DNA from: Candidatus Methanomethylophilus alvi Mx1201
GTDB taxonomy: Archaea > Thermoplasmatota > Thermoplasmata > Methanomassiliicoccales > Methanomethylophilaceae
DNA: 64,000 nucleotides
Reading direction: 5' to 3'
Assembly (NCBI RefSeq): GCF_000300255.2
Contig: NC_020913.1
Location: 1,176,692-1,240,691 of the forward strand
Shown here: positions 43,492 through 52,518 of the stretch, one piece after another
Layout: each line of letters opens with the position of its first letter
Numbering within the stretch: position 1 is the stretch's first letter
Notes under the pieces: model-generated
The model's database searches: none
Seen by the model: only the letters and a program-made list of their open reading frames with translations
Told to the model about the DNA's origin: nothing
Made by a program: the position numbers and the translations under genes

Positions 43492-44580
43492 ATGGACCAT
43501 TCTTCGGACGGATCCCTGACACATTTCAAGAACACATATTACAGATATCTATCCAAGAAAGTGACCTTCGTCATCGTATGCATCGTCGTGTCGGTGATAG
43601 CGATAGGTTTGGAACTGTCGATGGGCGCATATGAAATAGGATTCATCGATTCGTACAAGGCCCTTATCGACCACATCCTGGGGAATGTCCCTCCGGAGGA
43701 ACTCGGAAAAGGGACGGACCAGATCGTATGGGACATACGCTTCCCCAGGGCGATAGCCGGATTCGCGGTCGGTGCAGGATTGGGCGTGTGCGGAGCTGCG
43801 ATGCAGAGTTCCATGAAGAATCCCCTCGCAGACCCTTATACCACAGGGATATCCGCAGGTGCATCGTTCGGAGCCGCATTGGCGATAATATTGGGATTCA
43901 GCTTCCTTCCCGGTGCGTTCGGAGATACGGCCATAGTGATCAACGCATTCGTATTCTCCCTGATACCCGCGGCCATGATCGTCATCATATCGACGTTCAA
44001 AAAGGACGTGTCCCCCGCTACCATGATCCTCATCGGGATCGCGGTCATGTACTTCTTCACCGCGGCGACCACGTTCATGAAACTCACCGCATCCGAGGAA
44101 TCCCTGTCCGAGATATATGTGTGGAACATAGGAACTCTCGGAAAATCGACCTGGGACAACATCTGGTTCCAGGTGTCTGCGGCCATCGTGGGCGTCGTAG
44201 CCATAATGCTCCTGTCCAAGAAACTCAACATTCTGGCTATGTGCGATAAGGACGCTGTGAGCCTGGGCGTGAATGCCAAACGCATAAGGCTCCTGTCACT
44301 GATCGTCGTATCCCTGGTGACCGCCACCCTCGTATCGTTCACCGGGACGATAGGATTCATCGGACTCGTAGCACCCCATGTCGCCAGGATATTCCTGGGA
44401 TCCGATAACAAATATCTGATACCCGCATCCGCGGCGTTCGGGGCCATGCTTCTCCTGTGTTCGGATTGTGCCGCGAAATGCATAGGGACCGGCCTACCTG
44501 TAGGAGTGATCACTGCAGTCATAGGAGGACCGTTGTTCCTGTATATGCTGATCAAACAGGCGAAAAAATACTCGTGGTGA
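43492..44580 (+). CDS. FecCD/BtuC-type importer permease, module 2 (second permease)
   Basis: NPLADPYTTGISAGASFGA and GTIGFIGLVAPHVARIFLG motifs, ten helices, 362 aa. Starts 1 base after the preceding stop. The C terminus GTGLPVGVITAVIGGPLFLYMLIKQ is the usual end of the family. No ATPase follows; a strong hairpin ends the operon. Confidence 0.88.
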   Translation: MDHSSDGSLTHFKNTYYRYLSKKVTFVIVCIVVSVIAIGLELSMGAYEIGFIDSYKALIDHILGNVPPEELGKGTDQIVWDIRFPRAIAGFAVGAGLGVCGAAMQSSMKNPLADPYTTGISAGASFGAALAIILGFSFLPGAFGDTAIVINAFVFSLIPAAMIVIISTFKKDVSPATMILIGIAVMYFFTAATTFMKLTASEESLSEIYVWNIGTLGKSTWDNIWFQVSAAIVGVVAIMLLSKKLNILAMCDKDAVSLGVNAKRIRLLSLIVVSLVTATLVSFTGTIGFIGLVAPHVARIFLGSDNKYLIPASAAFGAMLLLCSDCAAKCIGTGLPVGVITAVIGGPLFLYMLIKQAKKYSW

Positions 44581-44602
44581 GCTTTTACCGCACCCCGACC
44601 AA

Positions 44603-44631
44603 TCGCAGGCGATGGGCACTGTCGCCTGCGA
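44603..44631 (+). terminator. Hairpin ending importer module 2
   Basis: A perfect 10-bp inverted repeat, TCGCAGGCGA (44603-44612) / TCGCCTGCGA (44622-44631), with a 9-nt loop, 22 bases after the stop; weak T-rich tail. Confidence 0.6.
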
Positions 44632-45131
44632 TATCAATTATTTGCTCCAAGGTCTTTGACCGCACCAGAGACATCGGAAAGAGCGGCGATGTCGCAGACA
44701 TAACTAAAGGTAATGCTCCGAAATTAAACGTCTGGGTCATGTACGGCATTATATTATACAGCCCGGAAACTGAATAAAACGACCATTGCAAGAAACCCGA
44801 TATCCTTCCGAGGACGGAGCCGCATCTGAGCACTCCCGGATCATCACCTCCATATGACGCCTACTGCAGCGGATTCGGACAGCTCGCGAATAGCCATACG
44901 AGTGCAGATCAGCCGGTGATCGCATCCCTCGGACACATGATATGCGAAAAGGATCGACTGGAACATTGCCCATATGTCTCGATCCCCGTCCTGATAGGGT
45001 GGACAATGCTGTATCGGCCCCTATATCTGGAGGGATTATTCCGATACCTTACTCGAATCCAAAGCCCTCACGGATTTGAAACTCCGATGGCCGGAAGATG
45101 ACCATATATGGTACGGATGGGGGATTCCGAA
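44632..45131. other. 500-bp gap without a recognisable gene
   Basis: Between convergent modules 2 and 3. Short open frames exist on both strands but none has a recognisable domain, a ribosome binding site or a coding-like codon pattern. A TATA-like TATATTATA at ~44749-44757 on the plus strand could start an RNA near 44780. It may be the decayed remains of a lost gene; I can assign nothing specific. Confidence 0.4.
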
Positions 45132-45147
45132 GCCTCCCTGAGGAGGC
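45132..45147 (-). terminator. Small hairpin at the end of importer module 3
   Basis: GCCTCC and GGAGGC flank a CTGA loop, immediately past the permease stop at 45149. No T-run. Confidence 0.3.
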
Positions 45148-45148
45148 C

Positions 45149-46222
45149 TCAGAAGTTCTCGTGCTTCCTCTGCCTGTACAGGAAGTACAGGAACAGCGGA
45201 CTGCCTATCAGAGCGGTTATGACCCCGACGGGAAGACCTCCCGGAAGCAGCCTGACCAAGGTGTCGCCCAGAAGGACCATCATCCCCCCTATGGTGGCCG
45301 ACGCCGGGATCAGAAGTCTGTTGTCGTTACCGGTGAACAGTCTCGCTATATGGGGGGCCACGAGACCCACGAAACCTATGGTCCCGGTATTGCAGACCAC
45401 CACCGCGATGGCCACGGATATCAGCAGGAAGCATATTATGCGCAGACGGACGGGGTCGACACCCAGACTCTGGGACACCTTGTCGCCTGCGGTAAGGACG
45501 TTGATGTTCTTGGACAGCAGCATGAACGCCGTCAGGACCAGCAATGCGGCCGCCAGAAGAGGCAGGAGATCCTCCCACCCCACACTGCTCATGGTCCCGA
45601 TACCCCATTCGTAGATCTGCTGAAGACTCTCATCGCTGGCATTGAACTTGATGAATGTACTGAACGAGGAGAACATGTACATCATCCCGATACCGACGAG
45701 GATCATCATCGTGGGACTCAGCTTCTTGAACGACGACACGAATATTATGGCCGCCGACGGGATCAGGGCGAACACGAACGCATTGACCATCGTCGCGGCA
45801 TCTCCCCCTATGAACGGTATGACGCAGACGCCGTAGACCAATGCTACGCAGTACCCCAGCATGGCGGCGGAGGATATACCGATGGTATATGGGTCCGTAA
45901 GAGGGTTGCGGGTTATCGTCTGCATGACGGCACCGCTCACGGCCAATACGACCCCCACCAGTATCGACGCCACGGTACGGGGGACGCTCTGCTCCATGAC
46001 CATGTAGTCCCTTATCCAACCATAGTAGTCGGTCGCCCTGTCGGGTATGTTTCCGCATATACGGTCCCATACTACGGTCCATGCCTCCGAGAACGACATT
46101 TTGAAATTGTTCACGGAAAGGGAATAGATCGCCAGGACCGCCATCACGGCGACGAACACGATGATGAACACCGTGCTGCGTCTCTTGCTGTTCAGATATT
46201 TCGTGGATTCTTCCGCGGTCAT
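45149..46222 (-). CDS. FecCD/BtuC-type importer permease, module 3 (second permease)
   Basis: NPLTDPYTIGISSAAMLGY and GTIGFVGLVAPHIARLFTG motifs; 357 aa, ten helices. An extra N-terminal cytoplasmic stretch with SKRRST precedes helix 1. Starts 4 bases after the first permease stop. Together they would make a heterodimeric pore lacking a dedicated ATPase. Confidence 0.88.
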   Translation of the reverse strand: MTAEESTKYLNSKRRSTVFIIVFVAVMAVLAIYSLSVNNFKMSFSEAWTVVWDRICGNIPDRATDYYGWIRDYMVMEQSVPRTVASILVGVVLAVSGAVMQTITRNPLTDPYTIGISSAAMLGYCVALVYGVCVIPFIGGDAATMVNAFVFALIPSAAIIFVSSFKKLSPTMMILVGIGMMYMFSSFSTFIKFNASDESLQQIYEWGIGTMSSVGWEDLLPLLAAALLVLTAFMLLSKNINVLTAGDKVSQSLGVDPVRLRIICFLLISVAIAVVVCNTGTIGFVGLVAPHIARLFTGNDNRLLIPASATIGGMMVLLGDTLVRLLPGGLPVGVITALIGSPLFLYFLYRQRKHENF

Positions 46223-46226
46223 GGGA

Positions 46227-47312
46227 TCACCACATGGTCCTCTTCTGTCTGATTATCAGATACAGGAAGATCGGGGCTCCGACGAACGAGGTCACCACTC
46301 CGACGGGTATGGCCGCCGAGACATCTATCGCCCTCGAGATGATGTCGCACCCGAGAAGGAACAGGGCCCCGAACGCAGCGGTGGCGGGGAGGGTGTATTT
46401 GTTATCGGAACCGAGTATGAGCCTCACGATATGGGGGACGACGAGACCGACGAATCCTATCACTCCCACGTAGCTGATCACCACCGTCGCCATGAGGGAC
46501 AGTATGCACAGACACAGGATACGGAGGTTCTCCACATCGAGACCCATTGATTTGGCGGTCTTGTCATCCAACGACATGAGGTTGAGCTTGTTGGCCAACG
46601 GCAGGACTATGAGAAGCCCGGCCAAGGTTATCAGGAAGGTCAGAGGTATGGCATCCCAGGTAAGGTCTGCCAAGGAACCGATCTGCCATATGTACACCAT
46701 GTGCAAAGTCGCCGCATCGGTCGTTATCAGCAGAAGCGACGTCAGCGAATTGAACAGATACGATACGGCGACCCCGGCCAATATGAGCGACGCGGGCGAT
46801 TTTTTGAAGAATGGGGCCATCAGGACGATGACCACCACCGGGACCATGGCGAAGATCATGGCGTTTATCACGACGCCTATCCCTTCGATCCCTCCGCTCC
46901 CGACGGCCAACCCGAGCACTATGGCGACCGCCACCCCGAAAAGGGCACCGGACGACACACCTGTCGTATACGGGTCGGCCAACGGGTTCTTCATGACGCT
47001 CTGCATGACGGACCCCGCCACGGCCAGGGATACACCTGCGATTATGGCGAACAGGGCACGGGGGACGCGATACTCCCAGACGATCCTGTCGTCGAACCAC
47101 TCCTGCGAATTGGTGGGGTAGACGATCCCGTTCACATGGTCCCAGAACAAAGAGTAGACCTGGTCTATGGAAAGGCTCCGGGTACCTACGCAAAGAGACA
47201 CCCAGAACAGGATGAATACCAGTATTATCGAGACGGAGATGAAGACGACCTTCCTGAAGGTGTAGTGGCCGTATTCCTTCTTCATCTGTGTACTTTCATC
47301 ATTGTCGCCCAT
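46227..47312 (-). CDS. FecCD/BtuC-type importer permease, module 3 (first permease)
   Basis: NPLADPYTTGVSSGALFGV and GVIGFVGLVVPHIVRLILG motifs; 361 aa, ten helices. The periplasmic loop GIVYPTNSQEWFDDRIVWEYRVPR is longer than in classical BtuC, as in the other two-permease modules. Separated from the binding-protein gene by a hairpin. Confidence 0.88.
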   Translation of the reverse strand: MGDNDESTQMKKEYGHYTFRKVVFISVSIILVFILFWVSLCVGTRSLSIDQVYSLFWDHVNGIVYPTNSQEWFDDRIVWEYRVPRALFAIIAGVSLAVAGSVMQSVMKNPLADPYTTGVSSGALFGVAVAIVLGLAVGSGGIEGIGVVINAMIFAMVPVVVIVLMAPFFKKSPASLILAGVAVSYLFNSLTSLLLITTDAATLHMVYIWQIGSLADLTWDAIPLTFLITLAGLLIVLPLANKLNLMSLDDKTAKSMGLDVENLRILCLCILSLMATVVISYVGVIGFVGLVVPHIVRLILGSDNKYTLPATAAFGALFLLGCDIISRAIDVSAAIPVGVVTSFVGAPIFLYLIIRQKRTMW

Positions 47313-47342
47313 ATAGAGACCGTCCGCCCAAAAGAAAGTTGT

Positions 47343-47362
47343 ACCGGGGGCCCTCCCCCGGT
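47343..47362 (-). terminator. Intercistronic hairpin between binding protein and permease (module 3)
   Basis: ACCGGGGG pairs with CCCCCGGT around a 4-nt loop, 8 bases past the binding-protein stop. Same position and style as the hairpin in module 1, suggesting conserved differential expression. Confidence 0.45.
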
Positions 47363-47370
47363 AATAGGTT

Positions 47371-48741
47371 TCAGGCCGGAGCCGAGTTGCAGCAGATCAG
47401 CAGGTCCGATGCGACCAGTTTCGTATTGTCGCCGTTGAAGAAATCGGTGATGAAGGTCTGGTGCACACCGTCGGCCCAGCTCTCGCTCAGTTCCCCGAGG
47501 ACGGAACCATACATCGCATATGCGGCGTAAGCGACCCTTACGGGCACAGGCGCCGCACCGCTGATCATGATCTGACTTCCCTCCTCCCCGTAGTGGGACC
47601 ATGCGTTGAAAGCCGAAGTATAGGTGTCCCAATACGTCTTGGCGCTGGCGGCGGAGGTTCCGTATCCGAGGGCGGTCCTGATATGGACGATGTAGTCCCA
47701 GTCGTAGAGGGAGGTGTTGAATACGCTTCCGTGGTCCACCACCTTGATACTGGTGGTCGAACCGAATCCGCTGTAATCCGCGAGTCCGAACTCCGCACCT
47801 GCGACATCGAGGACCGCCTGGTAATCGGAGTTTCCGGAGGAGATGTATCCGTTCATGGAGGATGCCACCGCCTTCACCTTCTTGTCTTCGGGAAGGGTGG
47901 AGACGGCGTCCTTGATGGTCTTCATGGTGGAATCGTACAGATCCACAAGATCGGATGCCCTGCTCTCCTTCTGGAAGAGGAATCCGAGGAGGAGTATGGA
48001 ATGGGTGTATACTTCCTTGTCCACAGAAGCGGCCGCCACCCTGACGACATCCACGCCGGCGGTCTCGAAGGCCGATTCGTTGGTAAGGTACGTCCTGTTC
48101 CAGTCGCTGAGGACGCATGTGACCCCTTTCTCCGCGATGACGTTGGAGGATCCCGCCTTCCCGTCCTCGAAAGTAATGGAGGTGGACGATGTACCGAGCT
48201 TGACGGTCTTGGAAGTGTTCAGATAGGTGCTCCCGAAGAGGGTGGAGTCGTTGCTGGATCCGTATGACGCACCCTTGATCTCGTCGATGATGCCGATCAT
48301 GTAGCACATAATGAACGAGTTGGCCGACCCGGTCATGATGGCGGCGGAGACAGGATATTGGGTGGATACGCGCTCCATATCCATGGTAGAATCCCCGTCG
48401 ACGTCATGATAGTTTATGTGCCAGACGGTCACGGATTCCTTGTTGATGATCTTCTTTACGACCTCTATGTCCTTGTCGTCTATCACACCATCGTTATTCG
48501 CATCGGCAAGAGGCGCATCCTTCAAAGCCACGCCGTCATCGATCGCTTTCTCTATGACGTCGATGTCCTTGCTGTCTATGACACGGTCACCGTTCGCATT
48601 ACCCAGAACCTTTAGCTCCGCACCCTCCATGGATGCAGGGCTGTCGACGTCGTCCTTGTTTCCTACGACGGCGTACACTCCCACGGAGGCGGCCACCAAT
48701 ACAGCGACGATGGCCACCACATAGATTGCTTTCTTTTCCAT
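47371..48741 (-). CDS. Dockerin-bearing periplasmic binding protein, module 3
   Basis: N-terminal export helix (residues 5-27), then two dockerin loops, NANGDRVIDSKDI and ADANNDGVIDDKDI (residues ~47-103), followed by a divergent PF01497 binding domain (VSTQYPVSAAIMTG, VDVVRVAAASVDKEVYTHSILLLGFLF). 456 aa. The three dockerin proteins differ strongly outside the dockerin and the export helix, so they probably recognise different ligands, for example different corrinoids or metal chelates. Confidence 0.85.
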   Translation of the reverse strand: MEKKAIYVVAIVAVLVAASVGVYAVVGNKDDVDSPASMEGAELKVLGNANGDRVIDSKDIDVIEKAIDDGVALKDAPLADANNDGVIDDKDIEVVKKIINKESVTVWHINYHDVDGDSTMDMERVSTQYPVSAAIMTGSANSFIMCYMIGIIDEIKGASYGSSNDSTLFGSTYLNTSKTVKLGTSSTSITFEDGKAGSSNVIAEKGVTCVLSDWNRTYLTNESAFETAGVDVVRVAAASVDKEVYTHSILLLGFLFQKESRASDLVDLYDSTMKTIKDAVSTLPEDKKVKAVASSMNGYISSGNSDYQAVLDVAGAEFGLADYSGFGSTTSIKVVDHGSVFNTSLYDWDYIVHIRTALGYGTSAASAKTYWDTYTSAFNAWSHYGEEGSQIMISGAAPVPVRVAYAAYAMYGSVLGELSESWADGVHQTFITDFFNGDNTKLVASDLLICCNSAPA

Positions 48742-48759
48742 TGGATCAACTCAATGATA

Positions 48760-48809
48760 TTGGCATATATATCCAATATGGAATTTAAACATTTGGAGCA
48801 TACATCCAA
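48760..48809 (-). promoter_or_regulatory. Promoter of importer module 3 with two 17-bp operators
   Basis: TTGGCATATATATCCAA (48760-48776) and TTGGAGCATACATCCAA (48793-48809) are 16 bp apart. The spacer holds GTTTAAATT on the minus strand, a TATA element predicting a start near 48761 and a ~20-nt leader. Same geometry as modules 1 and cbiMNQO. Confidence 0.75.
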
Positions 48810-48884
48810 CTAATTCAATCCAACTTAACTCCTGCCCATGCTGGCGTCTTGAAAGGGCCGATTTAAAAACCACATTAGTAAGGA

Positions 48885-48891
48885 TTAAATA
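48885..48891 (+). promoter_or_regulatory. TATA box of tRNA-Asp
   Basis: TTAAATA centred ~30 bases before the mature tRNA 5' end. Confidence 0.45.
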
Positions 48892-48917
48892 CTAAATCTC
48901 AATAAGGAGGATTAGTC

Positions 48918-48993
48918 GTCCCGGTAGTGTAGTGGCCTATCATGAGGCCCTGTCGAGGCCTCGACCTGGATTCGAATTCCAGCCGGGACGCCA
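48918..48993 (+). tRNA. tRNA-Asp(GTC), CCA encoded
   Basis: Acceptor GTCCCGG/CCGGGAC pairs 7/7. The anticodon arm AGGCC-CTGTCGA-GGCCT gives GTC. Discriminator G fits aspartate identity, and CCA is encoded (48991-48993). T loop TTCGAAT. No intron. Confidence 0.93.
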
Positions 48994-49065
48994 ATTCTTC
49001 TGAAAATCAATTCTCTGGGTCCTTCCATCACATTCCTTTCCGATAGTTAGGAATTGAAAAAGGCA

Positions 49066-49848
49066 TCAGTGTGCGACCCCGTGGAGAAGAACAGTGTGCT
49101 TTCCCGTCTTACTGTCGACGGAAAGCTCTGCGTCCACGTTGAATACCGCCTTCATATTCTCAGGCGTCAGAACCTCTTCCGGAGTACCGCAGCACATGAC
49201 GCGATGGTCGTGGATCATGGCTATCCTGTCGCAATAGCGGGATGCCATCGGAAGATCGTGGGAGACTATGACGACGGTCAGGCCTTTCTCCCTCGAGAGT
49301 CTGTGTACGAGATCCAGGACCTCGAACTGCATGTTCACATCCAGATGGTTCGTGGGCTCATCCATGAGCAGGTATCTGGGAGTCTGTGCCAGTGCCCTTG
49401 CTATGATCACCCTTTGCCTCTCCCCTCCGCTCATCTCGTTTATGTGGAGATCCCTCATATCGTAGAGACCGACGTCCTTCAGGGCCTGGTCCACTATCTG
49501 CAGATCGGATGAACTGTCCCCTTCGAACTGCCTCTGGAAAGGCATCCTCCCCATGGCCACTATGTCCCTTACGGTGAATGAGAACCTGATCTCGTTCGCC
49601 TGGGGTACGGCCGCGACGATCTTGGCTATGTCCTTCTTGGCCATCTCCGAGACGTCGCTCCCATCCACCACGACGGATCCCGAATTCGGTCTCAGATTAC
49701 GATTGAGATTCTTCAGAAGTGTAGTCTTCCCACACCCGTTAGGACCCAGTATACCGAACACCTCGCCGGACCTTATCTCGAGGGAGGCCCCGTCCAAAAC
49801 CGGCTTCTCCCTGTATCTGAACTCCAGATCACGGACCTCGAACGTCAC
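49066..49848 (-). CDS. FecE/BtuD-type ATPase of the fourth importer
   Basis: Walker A GPNGCGKTT (~residues 34-42), signature MSGGERQRV, Walker B YLLMDEPTNHLD and H-loop VSHDLP. The GTG at 49846-49848 was chosen because it overlaps the permease stop by 4 bases and gives the standard N terminus VTFEVRDLEFRY; upstream frame is antisense-like extension. 261 aa. It belongs to a complete binding protein-permease-ATPase set without the 17-bp operators. Confidence 0.9.
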   Translation of the reverse strand: MTFEVRDLEFRYREKPVLDGASLEIRSGEVFGILGPNGCGKTTLLKNLNRNLRPNSGSVVVDGSDVSEMAKKDIAKIVAAVPQANEIRFSFTVRDIVAMGRMPFQRQFEGDSSSDLQIVDQALKDVGLYDMRDLHINEMSGGERQRVIIARALAQTPRYLLMDEPTNHLDVNMQFEVLDLVHRLSREKGLTVVIVSHDLPMASRYCDRIAMIHDHRVMCCGTPEEVLTPENMKAVFNVDAELSVDSKTGKHTVLLHGVAH

Positions 49849-50867
49849 GACCAACCCACCTCGCTTTTCCTCCTTCTGAGGAGATAGATGAAGTACGGTG
49901 CCCCCACGAGTGCTGTCAACACCCCTATGGGAAGGACGCCGTATTCCGGTGCCACGACATGTGCCAGATAATCGCACAATATCAGGAATGCGGCTCCTCC
50001 CAAGGCACTTACGGGCAGCAGGGTGCGGTTATCGGGACCCAGGATTATACGGAATATGTGCGGGATGATCAGACCGACGAAACCGATGGCACCTACGAAC
50101 GATACGGCGGCCGCGGTGACTACGGTCGATGCGATGAGCAGTATGAGACGAGTCTTCCCCACCTCTATACCTAGATCCATCGCATGGGAATCCCCGATCA
50201 TTATCGCGTTAAGACTCTTCGAATAGCAGGACATCACGGCGATCCCTATGAACACCATCGGGGCCACCACTGCTATCTCCCCCCAATCCGCACGGCTTAG
50301 ACTCCCCATGCTCCAGAAAACGATGTCCTCCATCTTGTCCCCGGCTATGAAGGTCAGGAATGAGACCACGGCGGACATCATGGAAGAGATGGCGATACCG
50401 GTCAGAAGGAGGGTCTCCGTATGGGTGGAACCCCCTACATGGGCGACACCGTAGACGAGGAACATAGTGGCAAGACAGGTGATGAACGCCAGCAAAGGCG
50501 TGGCCACGGCCATGGGGATGAACGGGATGGTGAAAATCAGTCCGATGGCCGCTCCCAAGGATGCCCCAGATGAAAGACCCAGTATGTACGGGGAGGCCAT
50601 AGGGTTACGGAAGACCGCCTGCATGACGCAACCGCATGCCGCCAGACCGGAACCCACCAATGCTCCGATGGCCACCCTCTGTGCATTGTCTTTGACGAGG
50701 ATGTTGTTCGCCCACGTACCGTTCCCCATGATGACGTCCACGACGTCGCCGAAGGATATGCGGTACGTGGCCCAGGTGAGGTCGTAGATCACCGCTATCA
50801 CGAGTATGACCAAGACCACTACTGTGCAGACCAGCAACCTGCGTTTCCTACCTGGTGTTCCGAACAT
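49845..50867 (-). CDS. FecCD/BtuC-type permease of the fourth importer
   Basis: NPMASPYILGLSSGASLGA and GAIGFVGLIIPHIFRIILG motifs; 340 aa, ten helices, shorter loops than the two-permease modules. As the only permease here it should act as a homodimer. Starts 12 bases after the binding-protein stop. Confidence 0.9.
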   Translation of the reverse strand: MFGTPGRKRRLLVCTVVVLVILVIAVIYDLTWATYRISFGDVVDVIMGNGTWANNILVKDNAQRVAIGALVGSGLAACGCVMQAVFRNPMASPYILGLSSGASLGAAIGLIFTIPFIPMAVATPLLAFITCLATMFLVYGVAHVGGSTHTETLLLTGIAISSMMSAVVSFLTFIAGDKMEDIVFWSMGSLSRADWGEIAVVAPMVFIGIAVMSCYSKSLNAIMIGDSHAMDLGIEVGKTRLILLIASTVVTAAAVSFVGAIGFVGLIIPHIFRIILGPDNRTLLPVSALGGAAFLILCDYLAHVVAPEYGVLPIGVLTALVGAPYFIYLLRRRKSEVGWS

Positions 50868-50879
50868 GTTGGATTACCG

Positions 50880-51992
50880 TCAATTCCTCGAACGGATAAA
50901 TAACAGTACCCCGACGGCTGCGATTATGGCGGCCGCCCCGATACCTACATACAGCATCACGCTGCTGTCGCCGTCACCTTTGTCGGCATAATACGCTTCC
51001 AGCGTCCCGTCGACCGCATCGGGATGCATCACGTGGGCCACCGCCTTTAGTCCGTCCGCGGCTGCGGGGTCGTAATTGTTCCAGGTCTTGAGCATCTTCA
51101 CGATACCATGGTTACCCTGGTCCCCTCCCATGACCTCGTCTATGAACTTGTCGAAGGTCCCTTCGTACGTATCGAAGTAAGGACTGTCGATGAATATCAA
51201 CGCATCCGGGTGATCTGAAAGGAGTTTGACGATCTTCATCTGGTTGTATACGGTGTCCTTGCCTGCGGAACTCCCTATGTTGTTTCCTCCTGCGGCTTCC
51301 AACAGGGCTACGGCTATGGAACCGGACACCCCTATCCCCCACCCTTTGGAACTGGAATACCTGAGGAATATCGCATCCTTCTTCTCTTCGGATGCCACTG
51401 CCGCAGTCACCTCGTCGTATGCGGACATCATCGATGCGGTGAGATTGGATATACTTCCGGTTATGTTCTCGATATCCCTCACACAGCTGACGATCGCATT
51501 GTAATCGACGATACTGCCATAGAACGGAACGTAACGGAACCCCTCCTTCATGAGTTCCTCACGAAGTCCGCTGTTGCCGTCGGAACCCACGAAATCCGTC
51601 TTGTAGGTCGTCAGTATGACGGTATCCGTCGCAATGTCGAAACCGCTTTCCCCGGCATGGACTATATTGGATTTCAAAGCGGACGTGTCATTGTATGTGG
51701 TGGTCCACACATTGGCCGGGCGTTCCAACCCCTTGTCGTCGAAGGCGACTGCCCCATACTGATCGACCGCATAGATCTTCTCCGCCATGCCGGACTCTAT
51801 GATGGTGAGGGTGGCGGCATACCCTGTCACGATTATGTGTTCCGACGCCGCCGAATATGTGAAAGTCTTTCCAGTGGAATCCGTTACCGTGAATCCTTCA
51901 TCCGCATCGGAGGAGTCGCTTACCGCTATGCCGCCCGAGACGAGTGCGGAAACAAGGACCAATGCGACCATTGCCTTCATACTGCCTGTCAT
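50880..51992 (-). CDS. Membrane-anchored periplasmic binding protein of the fourth importer
   Basis: Signal peptide (MKAMVALVLVSALVSGG), then a PF01497 binding domain beginning FTVTDSTGKTFTYSAASEHIIVTG-like sequence, and a C-terminal membrane helix (VGIGAAAIIAAVGVLLFIRSRN). There is no dockerin. The ATG at 51992 (MTGSMKAM) or the one four codons later is likely; the frame is open further upstream. The ligand is probably an iron or cobalt chelate. The A/T-rich promoter carries a different dyad from modules 1-3. Confidence 0.85.
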   Translation of the reverse strand: MTGSMKAMVALVLVSALVSGGIAVSDSSDADEGFTVTDSTGKTFTYSAASEHIIVTGYAATLTIIESGMAEKIYAVDQYGAVAFDDKGLERPANVWTTTYNDTSALKSNIVHAGESGFDIATDTVILTTYKTDFVGSDGNSGLREELMKEGFRYVPFYGSIVDYNAIVSCVRDIENITGSISNLTASMMSAYDEVTAAVASEEKKDAIFLRYSSSKGWGIGVSGSIAVALLEAAGGNNIGSSAGKDTVYNQMKIVKLLSDHPDALIFIDSPYFDTYEGTFDKFIDEVMGGDQGNHGIVKMLKTWNNYDPAAADGLKAVAHVMHPDAVDGTLEAYYADKGDGDSSVMLYVGIGAAAIIAAVGVLLFIRSRN

Positions 51993-52076
51993 TTCGATCA
52001 CTGAAACAGCATCGTGCTGAATACAAGGCTGATGTAAGCCATTGTTATAAACTCTTGTACACATTTATACGATTTC

Positions 52077-52115
52077 GTGTTACTAAATGACATCTTATTT
52101 TTAAAATAATAACAC
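52077..52115. promoter_or_regulatory. A/T-rich dyad between the fourth importer and panD
   Basis: GTGTTA (52077-52082) and TAACAC (52110-52115) form an inverted repeat whose arms are 33 bp apart centre to centre, surrounding a nearly palindromic TTATTTTTAAAATAA. It may be the operator of the fourth importer, distinct from the TTGGAT...ATCCAA type. Confidence 0.35.
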
Positions 52116-52170
52116 TTAAAAAGATTTTAACATGGAAACCTTTAAACCCCTCATATAAATAGAGAAAATC

Positions 52171-52518
52171 ATGCGCTGGATGCTCAGAAGCAAGATCCAC
52201 AGGGCCACGGTGACGGAGGCCAGGCTCGACTACGAAGGCAGCATCACGATAGATGCCGACCTCGTAGACAGATGCGGGATGTGGGTCGGCGAGAAGGTGA
52301 CCGTCGCGGTCGTCGAGACCGGTGCACGTTTTGAGACCTACATCCTCCCCGGGGAAAGAGGTTCTGGCATCATCGCACTCAACGGGGCCGCAGCCAGACT
52401 CGCATCCGTAGGGGATAAGGTCATAATAATGGGCTATGAGCTCACCGACGAGCCCATAAAGGCCAAGGTGGTCCTGGTGGACATGGACAACAAAGTGGCC
52501 AAGGAGCTCACGTACTGA
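52171..52518 (+). CDS. panD: Aspartate 1-decarboxylase, pyruvoyl type (bacterial form)
   Basis: Makes beta-alanine for coenzyme A. The proenzyme self-cleaves at Gly23-Ser24 (YEGSITID) to form the pyruvoyl group. Lys8, Arg53 and Tyr57 align with the E. coli active-site Lys9, Arg54 and Tyr58. 115 aa. ATG 52171 matches E. coli numbering; the in-frame ATG at 52180 would fit leaderless initiation from ATATAAAT (52152-52159). Most archaea use the PLP-dependent MfnA instead, so this copy looks bacterial in origin. Confidence 0.9.
   Translation: MRWMLRSKIHRATVTEARLDYEGSITIDADLVDRCGMWVGEKVTVAVVETGARFETYILPGERGSGIIALNGAAARLASVGDKVIIMGYELTDEPIKAKVVLVDMDNKVAKELTY

Noticed and set aside
44749..45101. Short open frames in the gap between importer modules 2 and 3
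   Set aside because: No recognisable domain, no ribosome binding site, and no coding-like codon pattern; kept only as an unassigned gap.
49848..49977. Longer N terminus for the fourth-importer ATPase
   Set aside because: The extension lies within the permease coding region in another frame and has no homology; the GTG overlap start gives the standard N terminus.
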